The notes beneath the pieces are model-generated. The model was not told the DNA's origin and made no database searches. It was given only the letters and a program-made list of their open reading frames with translations. Shown here one piece after another: positions 1 to 8,213 of a DNA stretch of 29,818 nt. The position numbers were made by a program, and so were the translations under genes. This DNA is from an uncultured Blautia sp. Lineage in GTDB: Bacteria > Bacillota > Clostridia > Lachnospirales > Lachnospiraceae. The stretch is from NCBI GenBank assembly GCA_900556555.1, contig USPF01000028.1:1-29818 (forward strand). Reading direction: 5' to 3'. Each line of letters starts with the position of its first letter. Position 1 is the first letter of the stretch.

Positions 1-52
1 AAAATCCTGCGGGACTTATACTCCCGTACCGGTTCGATTCCGGTCTGCGGCA
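1..52 (+). tRNA. tRNA-Leu(UAA), 3' part
   Basis: Only the 3' two thirds are in the window. Bases 1-4 are the right side of the anticodon loop, 5-9 the 3' strand of the anticodon stem, 10-27 a long variable arm (CGGGA pairing with TCCCG, 10-14 with 22-26), 28-44 the T arm with the TTCGATT loop, 45-51 the acceptor strand and A52 the discriminator. CCA is not encoded. The long variable arm makes it class II (Leu, Ser or Tyr). The loop remnant AAAA and the overall sequence fit tRNA-Leu with anticodon UAA, but the first anticodon base is outside the window, so the identity is inferred. Confidence 0.85.
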
Positions 53-60
53 GTAATTTT

Positions 61-102
61 AAAGTCGTAAGATATTGTATACACAGTATCTTACGACTTT
101 TT
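61..102 (+). terminator. Intrinsic terminator after the tRNA
   Basis: A perfect 14-bp inverted repeat (61-74 with 87-100, arms beginning AAAGTCGTAAG) ends in a run of T. It follows the tRNA by 8 bases, so it should end the tRNA transcript. Confidence 0.85.
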
Positions 103-126
103 GTTGTGAAAAGGAAGTGAATACAA

Positions 127-1971
127 ATGAAAAAAGAAAAAATGAATGACAAATCACAAATCAAGTATATTCCAGGTATCGATGGACTCAGAGCGATTGC
201 TGTTTTGATGGTATTAGCTTATCATCTAAGAATTCCTATAGCAAAAGGAGGAATTCTAGGTGTGACGATTTTTTTCGTAATATCAGGTTTTTTGATTACG
301 CAGATCTTATTGTCGGAATTAGAGGATACGAATACAGTCAATTTGAGAAATTTCTGGATTCGAAGAATTAAGAGATTATTTCCAGCAATGTTAGCAATGG
401 CAACATGTTTAATATTTACAAGTGCATTGTTTGACAGGGTTTTATTTACAAAGACATGTTCTGATTTACCTTCTGCACTGTTGGGATATAATAATTGGTG
501 GCAGATATTTAATAATGTTTCTTATTTTGAAAATGCGGGTGCACCATCACCACTCACGCATTTTTGGTCATTAGCTATTGAAGCTCAGTTTTATCTTGTA
601 TATCCTGTTTTATTTAAGTGTTTCAGCAAACAAAAAAACAGGAAAAAGGTGTTGACTAGTGTTACCATAGCAGTTGCAATCTTTTCTTTGTTGCTGTTGG
701 GGCTTTTATTCAATCCATCGAAAGACCCAAGCAGATGTTACTATGGAACAGATACCAGAGTTTTTTCACTTCTTTTCGGTGCAGCATTGGCATTAGTGAT
801 GAAAAAAAGTGAAAAACCTGATAAAAAAACTAAAGGAATATATGACTTAGTAGGGATTATTTCTGGACTGGTTCTTATTTTTATGATGAGCACTATGGAT
901 GGATACAGTAGTTTTTTATATAGAGGCGGACAGGGAATTGCTTCTTTGCTGACAGTCTTGGTGATTTATTCTCTTTTAAATAATTGCAGCATTTTAAATA
1001 AAGTGTTGGAATTTCCCGCACTCAGATGGATTGGAGAGCGTTCTTACGGCATTTACTTATGGCATTATCCTGTGATTTTATTGCTTAGCAATGGCAAAAA
1101 ATCAAGCTGGTGGCTGATGCTGACAGAGATTTTATTAACCTTTATCTTTGCAGCCTTATCTTATCGTTATATTGAAACACCTATCAGGTATGGTGTGGTG
1201 AAAAAGAACATTGCAATTATAAGAAGAAGAGTCAGAACGAAAGAGGCACGTAAAGAGCAAGTCAGAGTTTTGAAGCGTTGTCTTCTTATTAGCCTGGGGG
1301 TTTCGGTAATAGAAATTGGAGTGATATTGTGTATTGTATTTGTACCAAAGGAAAAAGCATTAGACCATATTGAAAGTTTGGAATCCCAGGCCGAAAAAGC
1401 AGAAAAGTCTAAGGAAGAACATGTTTCTGCACAGAAAGAAGCAACGGAGAAAAAATCTGAACCAGTTGTATCAGATGAGCAAATTCTTCAGAATCTGAAC
1501 TTGTTACTGATGGGTGATTCCATTGCAATGGGGGCAACAGACGAATTCTACGAAGCATTCCCTAATAGTATCAGTGATACAGCGGTTAGCAGATATACAA
1601 CAGAGAGTTTTGACTTGTATGACTCCTATGTAAATGAAAATGGCTGGAACGGAGATGGCGTTATTTTTGCACTTGGAACGAATGGATTACTCTACAATTC
1701 TCTTGATACATTAAGAGAAAAAATTGGTCCAGAAAGGCCATTTTTTGTGATTACAGCGAGAGCACCTTATACGAACTGGGAGCAGTCTAATAATGCAGAA
1801 ATATATGAGTTTGCAGAATCCACAGATCATACATATCTCACTGACTGGTATCGAGAAAGCGAAGGTCATCCAGAATATTTTGCAGAAGACGAGACACATT
1901 TAACTTCGGAAGGAGCACAGGCATATATCAATTGTATAAAAAAAGTAGTTTTGGAAGCTTTTAAAAAATAA
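127..1971 (+). CDS. OatA-like peptidoglycan O-acetyltransferase (acyltransferase-3 plus SGNH domain)
   Basis: 614-residue membrane protein of the family that O-acetylates extracellular glycans, most often MurNAc of peptidoglycan, giving lysozyme resistance. The N-terminal part (about residues 15-360) is an acyltransferase-3 domain with many hydrophobic helices; it opens with a YIPGIDGLRAIAVLMV motif typical of the family and contains HFWSLAIEAQFYLVYP. A further TM helix near 385-410 is followed by a Lys/Glu-rich linker to about 455. The extracytoplasmic SGNH esterase-type domain has GDS (Ser465), GTNG (517-520) and DETH (Asp588, His591), so the presumed catalytic triad is intact. AAGGAAG precedes the ATG. 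The gene stands alone, bounded by terminators on both sides. The exact acceptor glycan cannot be told from sequence; exopolysaccharide acylation is the alternative. Confidence 0.88.
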   Translation: MKKEKMNDKSQIKYIPGIDGLRAIAVLMVLAYHLRIPIAKGGILGVTIFFVISGFLITQILLSELEDTNTVNLRNFWIRRIKRLFPAMLAMATCLIFTSALFDRVLFTKTCSDLPSALLGYNNWWQIFNNVSYFENAGAPSPLTHFWSLAIEAQFYLVYPVLFKCFSKQKNRKKVLTSVTIAVAIFSLLLLGLLFNPSKDPSRCYYGTDTRVFSLLFGAALALVMKKSEKPDKKTKGIYDLVGIISGLVLIFMMSTMDGYSSFLYRGGQGIASLLTVLVIYSLLNNCSILNKVLEFPALRWIGERSYGIYLWHYPVILLLSNGKKSSWWLMLTEILLTFIFAALSYRYIETPIRYGVVKKNIAIIRRRVRTKEARKEQVRVLKRCLLISLGVSVIEIGVILCIVFVPKEKALDHIESLESQAEKAEKSKEEHVSAQKEATEKKSEPVVSDEQILQNLNLLLMGDSIAMGATDEFYEAFPNSISDTAVSRYTTESFDLYDSYVNENGWNGDGVIFALGTNGLLYNSLDTLREKIGPERPFFVITARAPYTNWEQSNNAEIYEFAESTDHTYLTDWYRESEGHPEYFAEDETHLTSEGAQAYINCIKKVVLEAFKK

Positions 1972-2039
1972 AAATAGGAATTATCACTTTTAATGTACAA
2001 ACTTATGAGTTTAGTATAAAGTGATAATTCCTATTTTTT
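1972..2039. terminator. Bidirectional terminator between convergent genes
   Basis: A long inverted repeat (AAATAGGAATTATCACTTT at 1972-1990 with its complement at 2018-2036) is flanked by A runs on the left and T runs on the right, so it can end transcription of both the acyltransferase (+) and the TauE-like gene (-). The TauE stop codon lies at its edge. Confidence 0.88.
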
Positions 2040-2826
2040 ATCCTACAAATTTGATAATATTATAAATATTAATGAGAATAATTAAAACCATCAATCCAAT
2101 GAAAAGTTTATCTACAGTCTTGTCTTCAATCTTTTTATTTACCTTCCGGCCGAATGCACCTCCGGCAATACCGCCGACTACCATGAAGATTAGGGTGATA
2201 ACCTGGAAATCCGGCACACTTCTGGTCACAAGAGAGGACAGGAGACTGGCCATCTGGGAGAAGAAAATCACATACAGAGAATTTTCAGCAGCAACCTTGG
2301 TTGTCATGGAGAAGAAGAAAAATAAAATAACCAGGTTAATAGGTCCTCCGCCGATTCCTAAGAAGGAGGAGAGGATACCAAGGAAAACGCCGATGCATAC
2401 ACAGACCACAGGATTGCTGATATGGTAGGTTTTAATACGGGCCTTATAAATGGTGTAGATCAGTGTTCCAAGAGTTACGATAAGGAGACACGCAGCCTGT
2501 ACAGCACCTACTTTGTTTTTATCAGGACTGAGGGAGGAGACAAAGGAAAACATAAATTTTCCCAGCAGCCCTCCGGCAGCAGCACCCAGTGCAAGGGGAA
2601 GTCCGATTTTTTGTTCTACATGAGATTCTCCGCTGAGTTTGTTTTTGATAACGGAATATGTACTCATAGAAAGTACGGTACAGCTGGATAGAAAACTGAT
2701 GGTAGCCACATCCATAATGCCGAAAGCGTCTAATACAGGTTTGATGATAACACCGCCGCCAATACCGCAAATAGCCCCGATAACCGAAGCCAAAAAACAG
2801 ATTAGAAAAATTAATAATAATACCAT
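2038..2826 (-). CDS. TauE/SafE family (DUF81) membrane transporter
   Basis: 262-residue integral membrane protein of the TauE/SafE family, which exports or imports sulfonates, sulfite or related anions in characterised members. It shows the family's internal two-fold repeat: a Gly-rich GIGGGVIIKP motif in the first helix (about residues 20-30) and GIGGGPINLV in the second half (about 157-166). Roughly eight hydrophobic segments are visible. It is divergent from the LysR gene at 2945, and its predicted promoter overlaps a dyad in the shared gap, so that regulator probably controls it. The substrate is not identifiable from sequence. Confidence 0.87.
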   Translation of the reverse strand: MVLLLIFLICFLASVIGAICGIGGGVIIKPVLDAFGIMDVATISFLSSCTVLSMSTYSVIKNKLSGESHVEQKIGLPLALGAAAGGLLGKFMFSFVSSLSPDKNKVGAVQAACLLIVTLGTLIYTIYKARIKTYHISNPVVCVCIGVFLGILSSFLGIGGGPINLVILFFFFSMTTKVAAENSLYVIFFSQMASLLSSLVTRSVPDFQVITLIFMVVGGIAGGAFGRKVNKKIEDKTVDKLFIGLMVLIILINIYNIIKFVG

Positions 2827-2857
2827 TACGATACCTCACTTTTTTATTGTCATATCT

Positions 2858-2886
2858 ATTCTAGTCTTTTAATGGATATATAACAA
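2858..2886 (-). promoter_or_regulatory. Predicted promoter of the TauE-like gene
   Basis: On the minus strand TTGTTA (-35, 2886-2881) and TAGAAT (-10, 2863-2858) are separated by 17 bases. The start codon lies about 30 bases downstream. The -35 box overlaps the dyad at 2880-2898. Confidence 0.6.
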
Positions 2887-2898
2887 TTCTTATGTTAT
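2880..2898. promoter_or_regulatory. Candidate LysR operator dyad
   Basis: Perfect inverted repeat ATAACA-N7-TGTTAT in the gap between divergent tauE-like and lysR genes, covering the -35 of the tauE-like promoter. The position fits an autoregulatory LysR site; it does not match the T-N11-A consensus exactly, so this is inference. Confidence 0.4.
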
Positions 2899-2944
2899 TA
2901 TAATATGTATAATAAAAATATTATGTATTGTGCGGGGGAAGAAA

Positions 2945-3817
2945 ATGACACTTAGACATTTGCGAATATTTTCAGAGGTATGCCGCCAGGAGAGCATTAC
3001 GCTGGCAGCAGAGAGCATGAATATGGCTCAGCCGGCGGTGAGTTATGCGATCCGGGAACTGGAGAGTTATTATGGGACAAAGCTGTTTGAACGTATGAAC
3101 AGGAGATTGTATATTACAGAGTCAGGGGAACAACTGCTTTTGTATGCAGATTCCATTCTGGCACAGTTCGATGAGGCAAGAGATGTATTGCAGGATATTA
3201 ATGCAGTCACTCAGGTTAAAATTGGTGCAAATGCCTCATTTGGAATTAGTGAACTTCCTGTACTGACAGAAGGTTTTTTGAACTGCTATCCACAAGTTCC
3301 TATTTATACATTGGTCGAAAATTCCAAGCAGATTGAAGAAAAGTTAATGCATAATGAATTGGATTTTGGAATTATGGATTTTCCAATGCAGTCAGAATAT
3401 TTTATTAGCCGCCTGGTCAGAGAAGAGAATATGTCTGCTGTCTGTGCAGAAAGTTATCCGTTACCGGATTCTATCTGTATCGAAGAGCTGCAAAAACTTC
3501 CGTTGCTTTTGAGAGAGGCAGGTAGTGGTTCACGCAGACTAATAGAAAACCTGCTTGATAAAAATAAGATTTATCCAAATATTGTTATGGAAAGCTTCAG
3601 TGACAGAAGTTTAATTGAAGCGTGCAGCCGTTGCAGAGGGATTCTTATTTTGACTAATGTGGAAGCAAAACCATATATGTCCAGTCATAAGCTCCGTGAA
3701 ATCAAAATCGAAGGAATGGAAATAAAAAGATCTTATTATCTGGTATATCATAGAAGCAAATTTTTAACAAAAAGTATGAAATGCTTTAAAAATTATATAG
3801 AAGAACAATATAAATAG
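2945..3817 (+). CDS. LysR family transcriptional regulator
   Basis: About 290-residue LysR-type regulator. The winged helix-turn-helix is at the N-terminus: MTLRHLRIFSEV, then the recognition region around AAESMNMAQPAVSYAIRELE and the TKLFER wing. An effector-binding domain of the periplasmic-binding-protein fold follows from about residue 90 (VKIGANASFGISELP). I place the start at ATG 2945 rather than the in-frame GTG 2930 because a GGGGG(A)AG ribosome site sits 4-8 bases upstream of the ATG and MTLRHLRIF is the usual family start. It is divergent from the TauE-like exporter with a dyad between them, the classic layout of a LysR gene and its target. The effector is unknown. Confidence 0.9.
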   Translation: MTLRHLRIFSEVCRQESITLAAESMNMAQPAVSYAIRELESYYGTKLFERMNRRLYITESGEQLLLYADSILAQFDEARDVLQDINAVTQVKIGANASFGISELPVLTEGFLNCYPQVPIYTLVENSKQIEEKLMHNELDFGIMDFPMQSEYFISRLVREENMSAVCAESYPLPDSICIEELQKLPLLLREAGSGSRRLIENLLDKNKIYPNIVMESFSDRSLIEACSRCRGILILTNVEAKPYMSSHKLREIKIEGMEIKRSYYLVYHRSKFLTKSMKCFKNYIEEQYK

Positions 3818-3844
3818 TTTTTTCTTTAGAGATTTCTTGATAGG

Positions 3845-3887
3845 TTGCAAAGTATTCCTTTGCAAAAGAAAAAAAATGTGCTATGAT
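3845..3887 (+). promoter_or_regulatory. rho promoter with overlapping dyad
   Basis: TTGCAA (-35, 3860-3865), 16-base spacer, then TATGAT (-10, 3882-3887) preceded by TGC, an extended -10. The -35 is the right arm of a perfect inverted repeat TTGCAAAG-N5-CTTTGCAA (3845-3865), so a protein bound there would cover the promoter. A leader of about 110 bases follows before the rho start. Confidence 0.6.
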
Positions 3888-4003
3888 ATACACATCTTTT
3901 AGATAAAATTAAGTTATTTGTTTTCAGGTCGATTCAGACAAAATTCCACAAATGGTAAAATTTGTAAATATTGACAGAGTAAAAAGTTCGAGAGGAATAT
4001 AGG

Positions 4004-5410
4004 ATGAGAGAAAAATATGCTTCCCTGTCTCTTGGGGCACTAAAAGAGATTGCAAAAGCAAGAGGTTTAAAAGGAATTTCTACATTAAAGAAGAGTGAAC
4101 TGGTAGAACGGATGGTTCAGGCTGACGAGGCAGATAAAAAAAATACAGAGACCATCGTAGAGAAACCGGCAGAAGAAAAGTATGAAGAAAAAACAGAGGT
4201 AAGAAAGCCGGAAGAAAAGCGTTATCAGAAGGAAGAGAACCAGGAAACAAGAGTAGTAAAGGCACCTATGGAGCAGTCAGAACTGGACAGTGGCCTTACA
4301 GTAAGCGGTATTTTAGAAGTGCTTCCAGATGGATATGGATTTATCAGAAGTGATAATTATCTGCCAGGGGACAATGATGTGTATGTTTCTCCCTCACAGA
4401 TTCGCAGATTCAATTTAAAAACAGGGGATATCTTAAAAGGAAATACCAGGGTAAAAAGTCAGAATGAGAAGTTTTCAGCATTGCTGTATGTGACACAGAT
4501 TAACGGAATCCGTGCAAATGAAATGCAGAGAATGAATTTTGAAGATATGACTCCTATTTTTCCGAATGAACGTCTTCATCTGGAGCGTCCGGGCGGAAGT
4601 ATGGCTATGAGAATCACAGATTTGGTGAGCCCGATTGGTAAAGGTCAGCGTGGAATGATTGTATCTCCTCCAAAAGCTGGTAAAACCACTTTATTAAAAG
4701 ATGCGGCAAAGTCTATTTTGAAAAACAATCCGGAAATGCACCTGATTATTCTTTTGATAGATGAACGCCCGGAAGAAGTTACGGATATGAAAGAATCTAT
4801 CAAAGGTAAAAATGTGGAGATTATTTATTCGACTTTTGATGAACTGCCGGAACATCATAAACGTGTATCTGAAATGACCATAGAAAGAGCAAAACGTCTG
4901 GTAGAGCACAAAAAAGATGTTACTATTTTTATAGACAGTATCACAAGGCTGGCAAGAGCATACAACCTTACAGTTCCGCCAAGTGGGCGTACCTTATCTG
5001 GTGGTCTGGATCCGGCTGCATTGCATATGCCGAAACGCTTCTTTGGAGCAGCCAGAAACATGAGAGAAGGGGGAAGCCTTACTATTCTTGCAACTGCTCT
5101 GGTGGATACTGGAAGTAAGATGGATGATGTAGTGTATGAAGAATTTAAAGGTACTGGTAATATGGAGTTAATTCTGGACAGAAAACTTCAGGAGAAGCGG
5201 GTATTTCCGGCTATTGATATTGCAAAGTCAGGTACAAGAAGAGAAGATTTGCTTCTGAGCCAGGAAGAGCAGGAAGCAGTGGATATTATGCGTAAAGCAT
5301 TAAACGGTATGAAATCCGAAGAAGCCACAGAAAATATTCTGAATATGTTTGCACGGACCAGAGATAATAAGGAATTCGTGCAGATGATAAAAAAGCAGAG
5401 ATTGATATAA
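4004..5410 (+). CDS. rho: Transcription termination factor Rho
   Basis: 468-residue hexameric RNA helicase that ends transcription of untranslated RNA. Order of domains: a Rho N-terminal helical domain ([17 protein letters not shown], residues 6-22, and following), a Lys/Glu-rich insertion at about 45-95 that is common in Clostridia, the cold-shock-like RNA-binding domain (about 98-170, with DGYGFIRS and [13 protein letters not shown]), and the RecA-like ATPase. Walker A is PPKAGKTT (222-229), Walker B lies in [12 protein letters not shown], and the [27 protein letters not shown] and GTRREDLL segments are all present. It has its own promoter at 3860 and precedes a purine permease by 53 bases. 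Nothing looks broken. Confidence 0.98.
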   Translation: MREKYASLSLGALKEIAKARGLKGISTLKKSELVERMVQADEADKKNTETIVEKPAEEKYEEKTEVRKPEEKRYQKEENQETRVVKAPMEQSELDSGLTVSGILEVLPDGYGFIRSDNYLPGDNDVYVSPSQIRRFNLKTGDILKGNTRVKSQNEKFSALLYVTQINGIRANEMQRMNFEDMTPIFPNERLHLERPGGSMAMRITDLVSPIGKGQRGMIVSPPKAGKTTLLKDAAKSILKNNPEMHLIILLIDERPEEVTDMKESIKGKNVEIIYSTFDELPEHHKRVSEMTIERAKRLVEHKKDVTIFIDSITRLARAYNLTVPPSGRTLSGGLDPAALHMPKRFFGAARNMREGGSLTILATALVDTGSKMDDVVYEEFKGTGNMELILDRKLQEKRVFPAIDIAKSGTRREDLLLSQEEQEAVDIMRKALNGMKSEEATENILNMFARTRDNKEFVQMIKKQRLI

Positions 5411-5427
5411 AAAGCAAAAGCTTTTTT
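5409..5427 (+). terminator. Short AT-rich hairpin after rho
   Basis: AAAAAGC-AAAA-GCTTTTT followed by another T directly after the rho stop codon. Only two GC pairs, so it is probably a weak or partial terminator that lets some transcription reach the permease. Confidence 0.4.
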
Positions 5428-5463
5428 ATATAAATGGATGAAAGATATTAAGGAGAACGGAAA

Positions 5464-6879
5464 ATGCAAAAGAAAAAGAATTATTCCAGTCCTTATGAGC
5501 TGGAAGGAAGAATTCCTCTTGGACAGGCAATTTTATACGGATTGCAGCATGTTATGGCCATGTTTGTGGGAAATCTGACCCCTGTTTTGCTTATTACAGG
5601 GGCATGTGCCTTAGATGGCGGGCTTCAGCTTCAGATTATCCAGAATGCTATGCTAATGGCAGGAATTATTACACTGCTGCAGCTTTTTACCATTGGGCCG
5701 GTGGGAGCACGGCTTCCTATTGTAATGGGAACAAGTTCTGGATTTATTGGTGTATGTAGTGGTGTGGCAGCTACTATGGGGCAGGGAATCGTTACCTACG
5801 GTGCTATCATTTTTGCCAGCTTTCTTGGTGGATTGTTTGAAACCGTATTAGGATTCTTTCTAAAACCACTTAGGCGTTTCTTCCCGTCATTAGTGACAGG
5901 AACTGTAGTAATGGCCATCGGGCTTTCTCTGATTTCTGTTGGTATTAATTCCTTTGGAGGCGGAAATAACAATGGAGATTTTGGGTCTTTACCAAACCTT
6001 TTTGTTGGAACAGTGGTTCTTGTAACAATTATTTTGTTGAAGCATTTTACAAAAGGTGTTACAAGCACAGCGTCTATTTTAATCGGAATCGTTGTTGGGT
6101 ACATTGTCTGTGGTGTTATGGGATTGATTTTACCGACTACTTATCAATATGTTGACCCCAATACACAGGAAACTATAACAAAAACATGTTCCTGGGTGCT
6201 GAATTTCTCAAAAGTAAGTGAGGCCAGTTGGTTTGCAGTTCCTGCATTTATGCCATTTGGATTTACGAAAGAGATGATCGATCTTCGGGCAATTATTCCG
6301 ATTGTGATTATGTTTATCGTTACGGCTGTGGAGACTGTCGGAGACACATCTGGTATTACAGAAGGCGGGCTTGGAAGAGAAGCAACAGATAAAGAACTTG
6401 CAGGTTCTGTTATCTGTGATGGACTTGGTTCTTCTGTTGCATCCTTTTTTGGTGTACTTCCTAACACATCTTTCAGCCAGAATGTGGGATTGATTGCTAT
6501 GACGAAGATTGTCAATCTGTTTGCAATTTCTACAGGAGCTATCTTCCTGGTACTTTGCGGCTTATTTCCTAAATTGGCAGCAGTTGTACAGATGATGCCA
6601 CAAAGCGTATTAGGTGGTGCTGCTGTTATGATGTTTGCATCTATTGTTGTCAGTGGTATTCAGCTTGTAACGAAAGATGGCGTCAGCAATCGTACCGTGA
6701 CCATTGTGTCTGTGGCATTAGGTCTTGGATATGGTCTTGGAGCAAATACAGAGGTTCTGAAAAATCTGCCTCAGTTTGTAGAATTGATTTTTGGCGGTTC
6801 AGGAATTGTTCCGGCAGCTATTATTGCCATGATTTTAAATATTGCAATTCCGGAAGAGAAGAGTCAGGAAGAAAAATAA
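5464..6879 (+). CDS. NCS2 family nucleobase permease (xanthine/uric acid type)
   Basis: 471-residue membrane carrier of the nucleobase:cation symporter-2 family (COG2233), importing xanthine, uric acid or uracil with a cation. Family marks are the first-helix QHVMAMFVGNLTPVLL, the TM8 region AVETVGDTSGITEGGLGRE with its conserved Glu, and the TM10 signature NTSFSQNVGLIAMT. Many hydrophobic helices follow the NCS2 pattern. The helix sequences look closer to the xanthine/urate branch than to UraA, but this is a judgement by eye. AAGGAGAA precedes the start. It follows rho by 53 bases, with no room for a purine riboswitch, and ends at a strong terminator. Confidence 0.88.
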   Translation: MQKKKNYSSPYELEGRIPLGQAILYGLQHVMAMFVGNLTPVLLITGACALDGGLQLQIIQNAMLMAGIITLLQLFTIGPVGARLPIVMGTSSGFIGVCSGVAATMGQGIVTYGAIIFASFLGGLFETVLGFFLKPLRRFFPSLVTGTVVMAIGLSLISVGINSFGGGNNNGDFGSLPNLFVGTVVLVTIILLKHFTKGVTSTASILIGIVVGYIVCGVMGLILPTTYQYVDPNTQETITKTCSWVLNFSKVSEASWFAVPAFMPFGFTKEMIDLRAIIPIVIMFIVTAVETVGDTSGITEGGLGREATDKELAGSVICDGLGSSVASFFGVLPNTSFSQNVGLIAMTKIVNLFAISTGAIFLVLCGLFPKLAAVVQMMPQSVLGGAAVMMFASIVVSGIQLVTKDGVSNRTVTIVSVALGLGYGLGANTEVLKNLPQFVELIFGGSGIVPAAIIAMILNIAIPEEKSQEEK

Positions 6880-6896
6880 AATAATAAGTTATGGAT

Positions 6897-6944
6897 AAAA
6901 GTACAGTGCAGAACAAACATTCGGTTTTGCCTGTACTTTTATTT
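6897..6944 (+). terminator. Strong intrinsic terminator after the permease
   Basis: AAAAGTACAG (6897-6906) pairs with CTGTACTTTT (6931-6940), and the inner GCAGAAC pairs with GTTTTGC with one wobble. A T-rich tail follows. Confidence 0.85.
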
Positions 6945-6952
6945 TATATTTT

Positions 6953-6960
6953 GCTATAAT
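6953..6960 (+). promoter_or_regulatory. Extended -10 promoter element
   Basis: TGC directly followed by a consensus TATAAT (6955-6960), about 40 bases upstream of a strong ribosome site. No good -35 is visible at normal spacing. It would start transcription of the small ORF at 7003 and possibly of the RhuM cassette. Confidence 0.45.
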
Positions 6961-7002
6961 AGATGGAGAGAATGAAGATCATAGATTCATAGGAGGAATT
7001 TT

Positions 7003-7113
7003 ATGAACCACTTTGAATTAGTATCAGAATATGCATGCGAGGAATGCAACCTACAGAATAAAGTAGATGAAACCAGAAGGTATGATGTAGGAGTGGATGA
7101 GAATAATGATTAA
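7003..7113 (+). CDS. 36-residue ORF with a UvrB-like first ten residues
   Basis: ATG at 7003 with AGGAGGA seven to eight bases upstream, ending at TAA 7111-7113. The product starts MNHFELVSEY, which resembles the conserved start of UvrB (typically M..F.L.S.Y before PTGDQP), then turns into an unrelated acidic tail, ACEECNLQNKVDETRRYDVG and six more residues, with two Cys. It may be a real small protein, or the stump of an older uvrB 5' end cut off by insertion of the cassette at 7179-9643; the intact uvrB lies at 9888. The ribosome site and upstream TATAAT are good enough that translation is plausible. No function is assigned. Confidence 0.45.
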   Translation: MNHFELVSEYACEECNLQNKVDETRRYDVGVDENND

Positions 7114-7178
7114 TCGGTATTGGTGAAAGAAAATATAGAGTTTTTTAGGACATAATTGAATCATAAGGAGGAGCTTAA

Positions 7179-8171
7179 ATGGAAAATCAGGGTGAAGTTA
7201 TTTTTTATAATACAGATGATGGGTTGACACATATTGAGGTAAAAGTAGAAGATGAAACTGTTTGGCTGACAATAGATCAAATGTCAGAATTGTTTGGAAA
7301 AGCTAGATCAACCATAAATGAGCATATTTTAAATGTTTTTTCAGAAGGAGAATTACTTAAATCAGAGTCTGTGAGAAAAATCGGAAATTCCGATTTTTCT
7401 ACAAAACCTACAAATTATTATAATCTTGATGTGATAATTTCTGTAGGATATCGTGTGAAGTCTATTCGAGGAACGCAATTTCGTCGGTGGGCGACAGAAC
7501 GATTAAAAGAATATATGATAAAAGGTTTTACAATGGATGATGAGCGGTTAAAAGGAAATGGTGGAGGAAACTACTGGAAAGAGTTACTTGATCGAATTAG
7601 AGATATACGTTCATCTGAAAAAGTTCTTTATCGTCAAGTGCTTGATTTATACGCTACAAGTGTTGATTACAACCCGCATAGTGATGAATCAATACGCTTT
7701 TTCAAAATTGTACAGAATAAATTACATTTTGCAGCACATGGTCACACGGCAGCAGAAGTAATATATGAAAGAGCAGATGCAGAGAAACCTTTTATGGGAC
7801 TAACTTCTTTTTCAGGTGAACTGCCAGCGTTAAAAGATATCAGTATTGCAAAGAATTATCTTTCGGAAGATGAATTGAAGATATTAAATAATCTTGTTTC
7901 AGGTTATTTTGATTTAGCTGAAATTAATGCAATTGAGCATAAACCAATGTACATGAATGATTATGTAGAGCAATTAGATTCGGTGTTGTCTTCTGGTAAT
8001 CGAAAATTATTAAGTGGATCAGGAAAAGTGAGTCACGATCAGGCAGTAAAAAAAGCAAAAAGTGAGTATAGAAAGTATCAGGAAAAAACAATTGCTCCTG
8101 TGGAACAGGCTTACATAGAAACTATTAAAGCTGCAAATAAAAATGCAAAGCAGGGTGCTAGAAGAAAATAG
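7179..8171 (+). CDS. RhuM family protein
   Basis: 330-residue soluble protein of the virulence-associated RhuM family (PF13310). Visible marks: the N-terminal EVIFYNTDDGLTHIEVKVED segment and TVWLTIDQMSELFGKARSTINEHI, a helix-turn-helix-like stretch; then YYNLDVIISVGYRVKSIRGTQFRRWATERL; and a central region ending near FAAHGHTAAEVIYERADAEKPFMGLTSF, followed by a charged helical C-terminus. The biochemical function is not established; the family is spread among phage-like, pathogenicity and defence islands. A strong AAGGAGGAG site precedes the start. It is the first gene of an AT-rich cassette lying between a core permease and uvrB, and looks horizontally acquired. No frameshift is seen. Confidence 0.9.
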   Translation: MENQGEVIFYNTDDGLTHIEVKVEDETVWLTIDQMSELFGKARSTINEHILNVFSEGELLKSESVRKIGNSDFSTKPTNYYNLDVIISVGYRVKSIRGTQFRRWATERLKEYMIKGFTMDDERLKGNGGGNYWKELLDRIRDIRSSEKVLYRQVLDLYATSVDYNPHSDESIRFFKIVQNKLHFAAHGHTAAEVIYERADAEKPFMGLTSFSGELPALKDISIAKNYLSEDELKILNNLVSGYFDLAEINAIEHKPMYMNDYVEQLDSVLSSGNRKLLSGSGKVSHDQAVKKAKSEYRKYQEKTIAPVEQAYIETIKAANKNAKQGARRK

Positions 8172-8213
8172 AATACAAAAAAGTATATCAGTATTAAAAA
8201 ATGATGGGAATAA

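Noticed and set aside
5411..5463. Purine riboswitch before the NCS2 permease
   Set aside because: Only 53 bases separate rho and the permease and they hold no aptamer-like pairing, just a short hairpin with a T run.
6985..7181. Near-repeat GATTCATAGGAGGA / GAATCATAAGGAGGA at two starts
   Set aside because: The match is short and centred on two ribosome binding sites, so it is likely chance rather than an insertion duplication.
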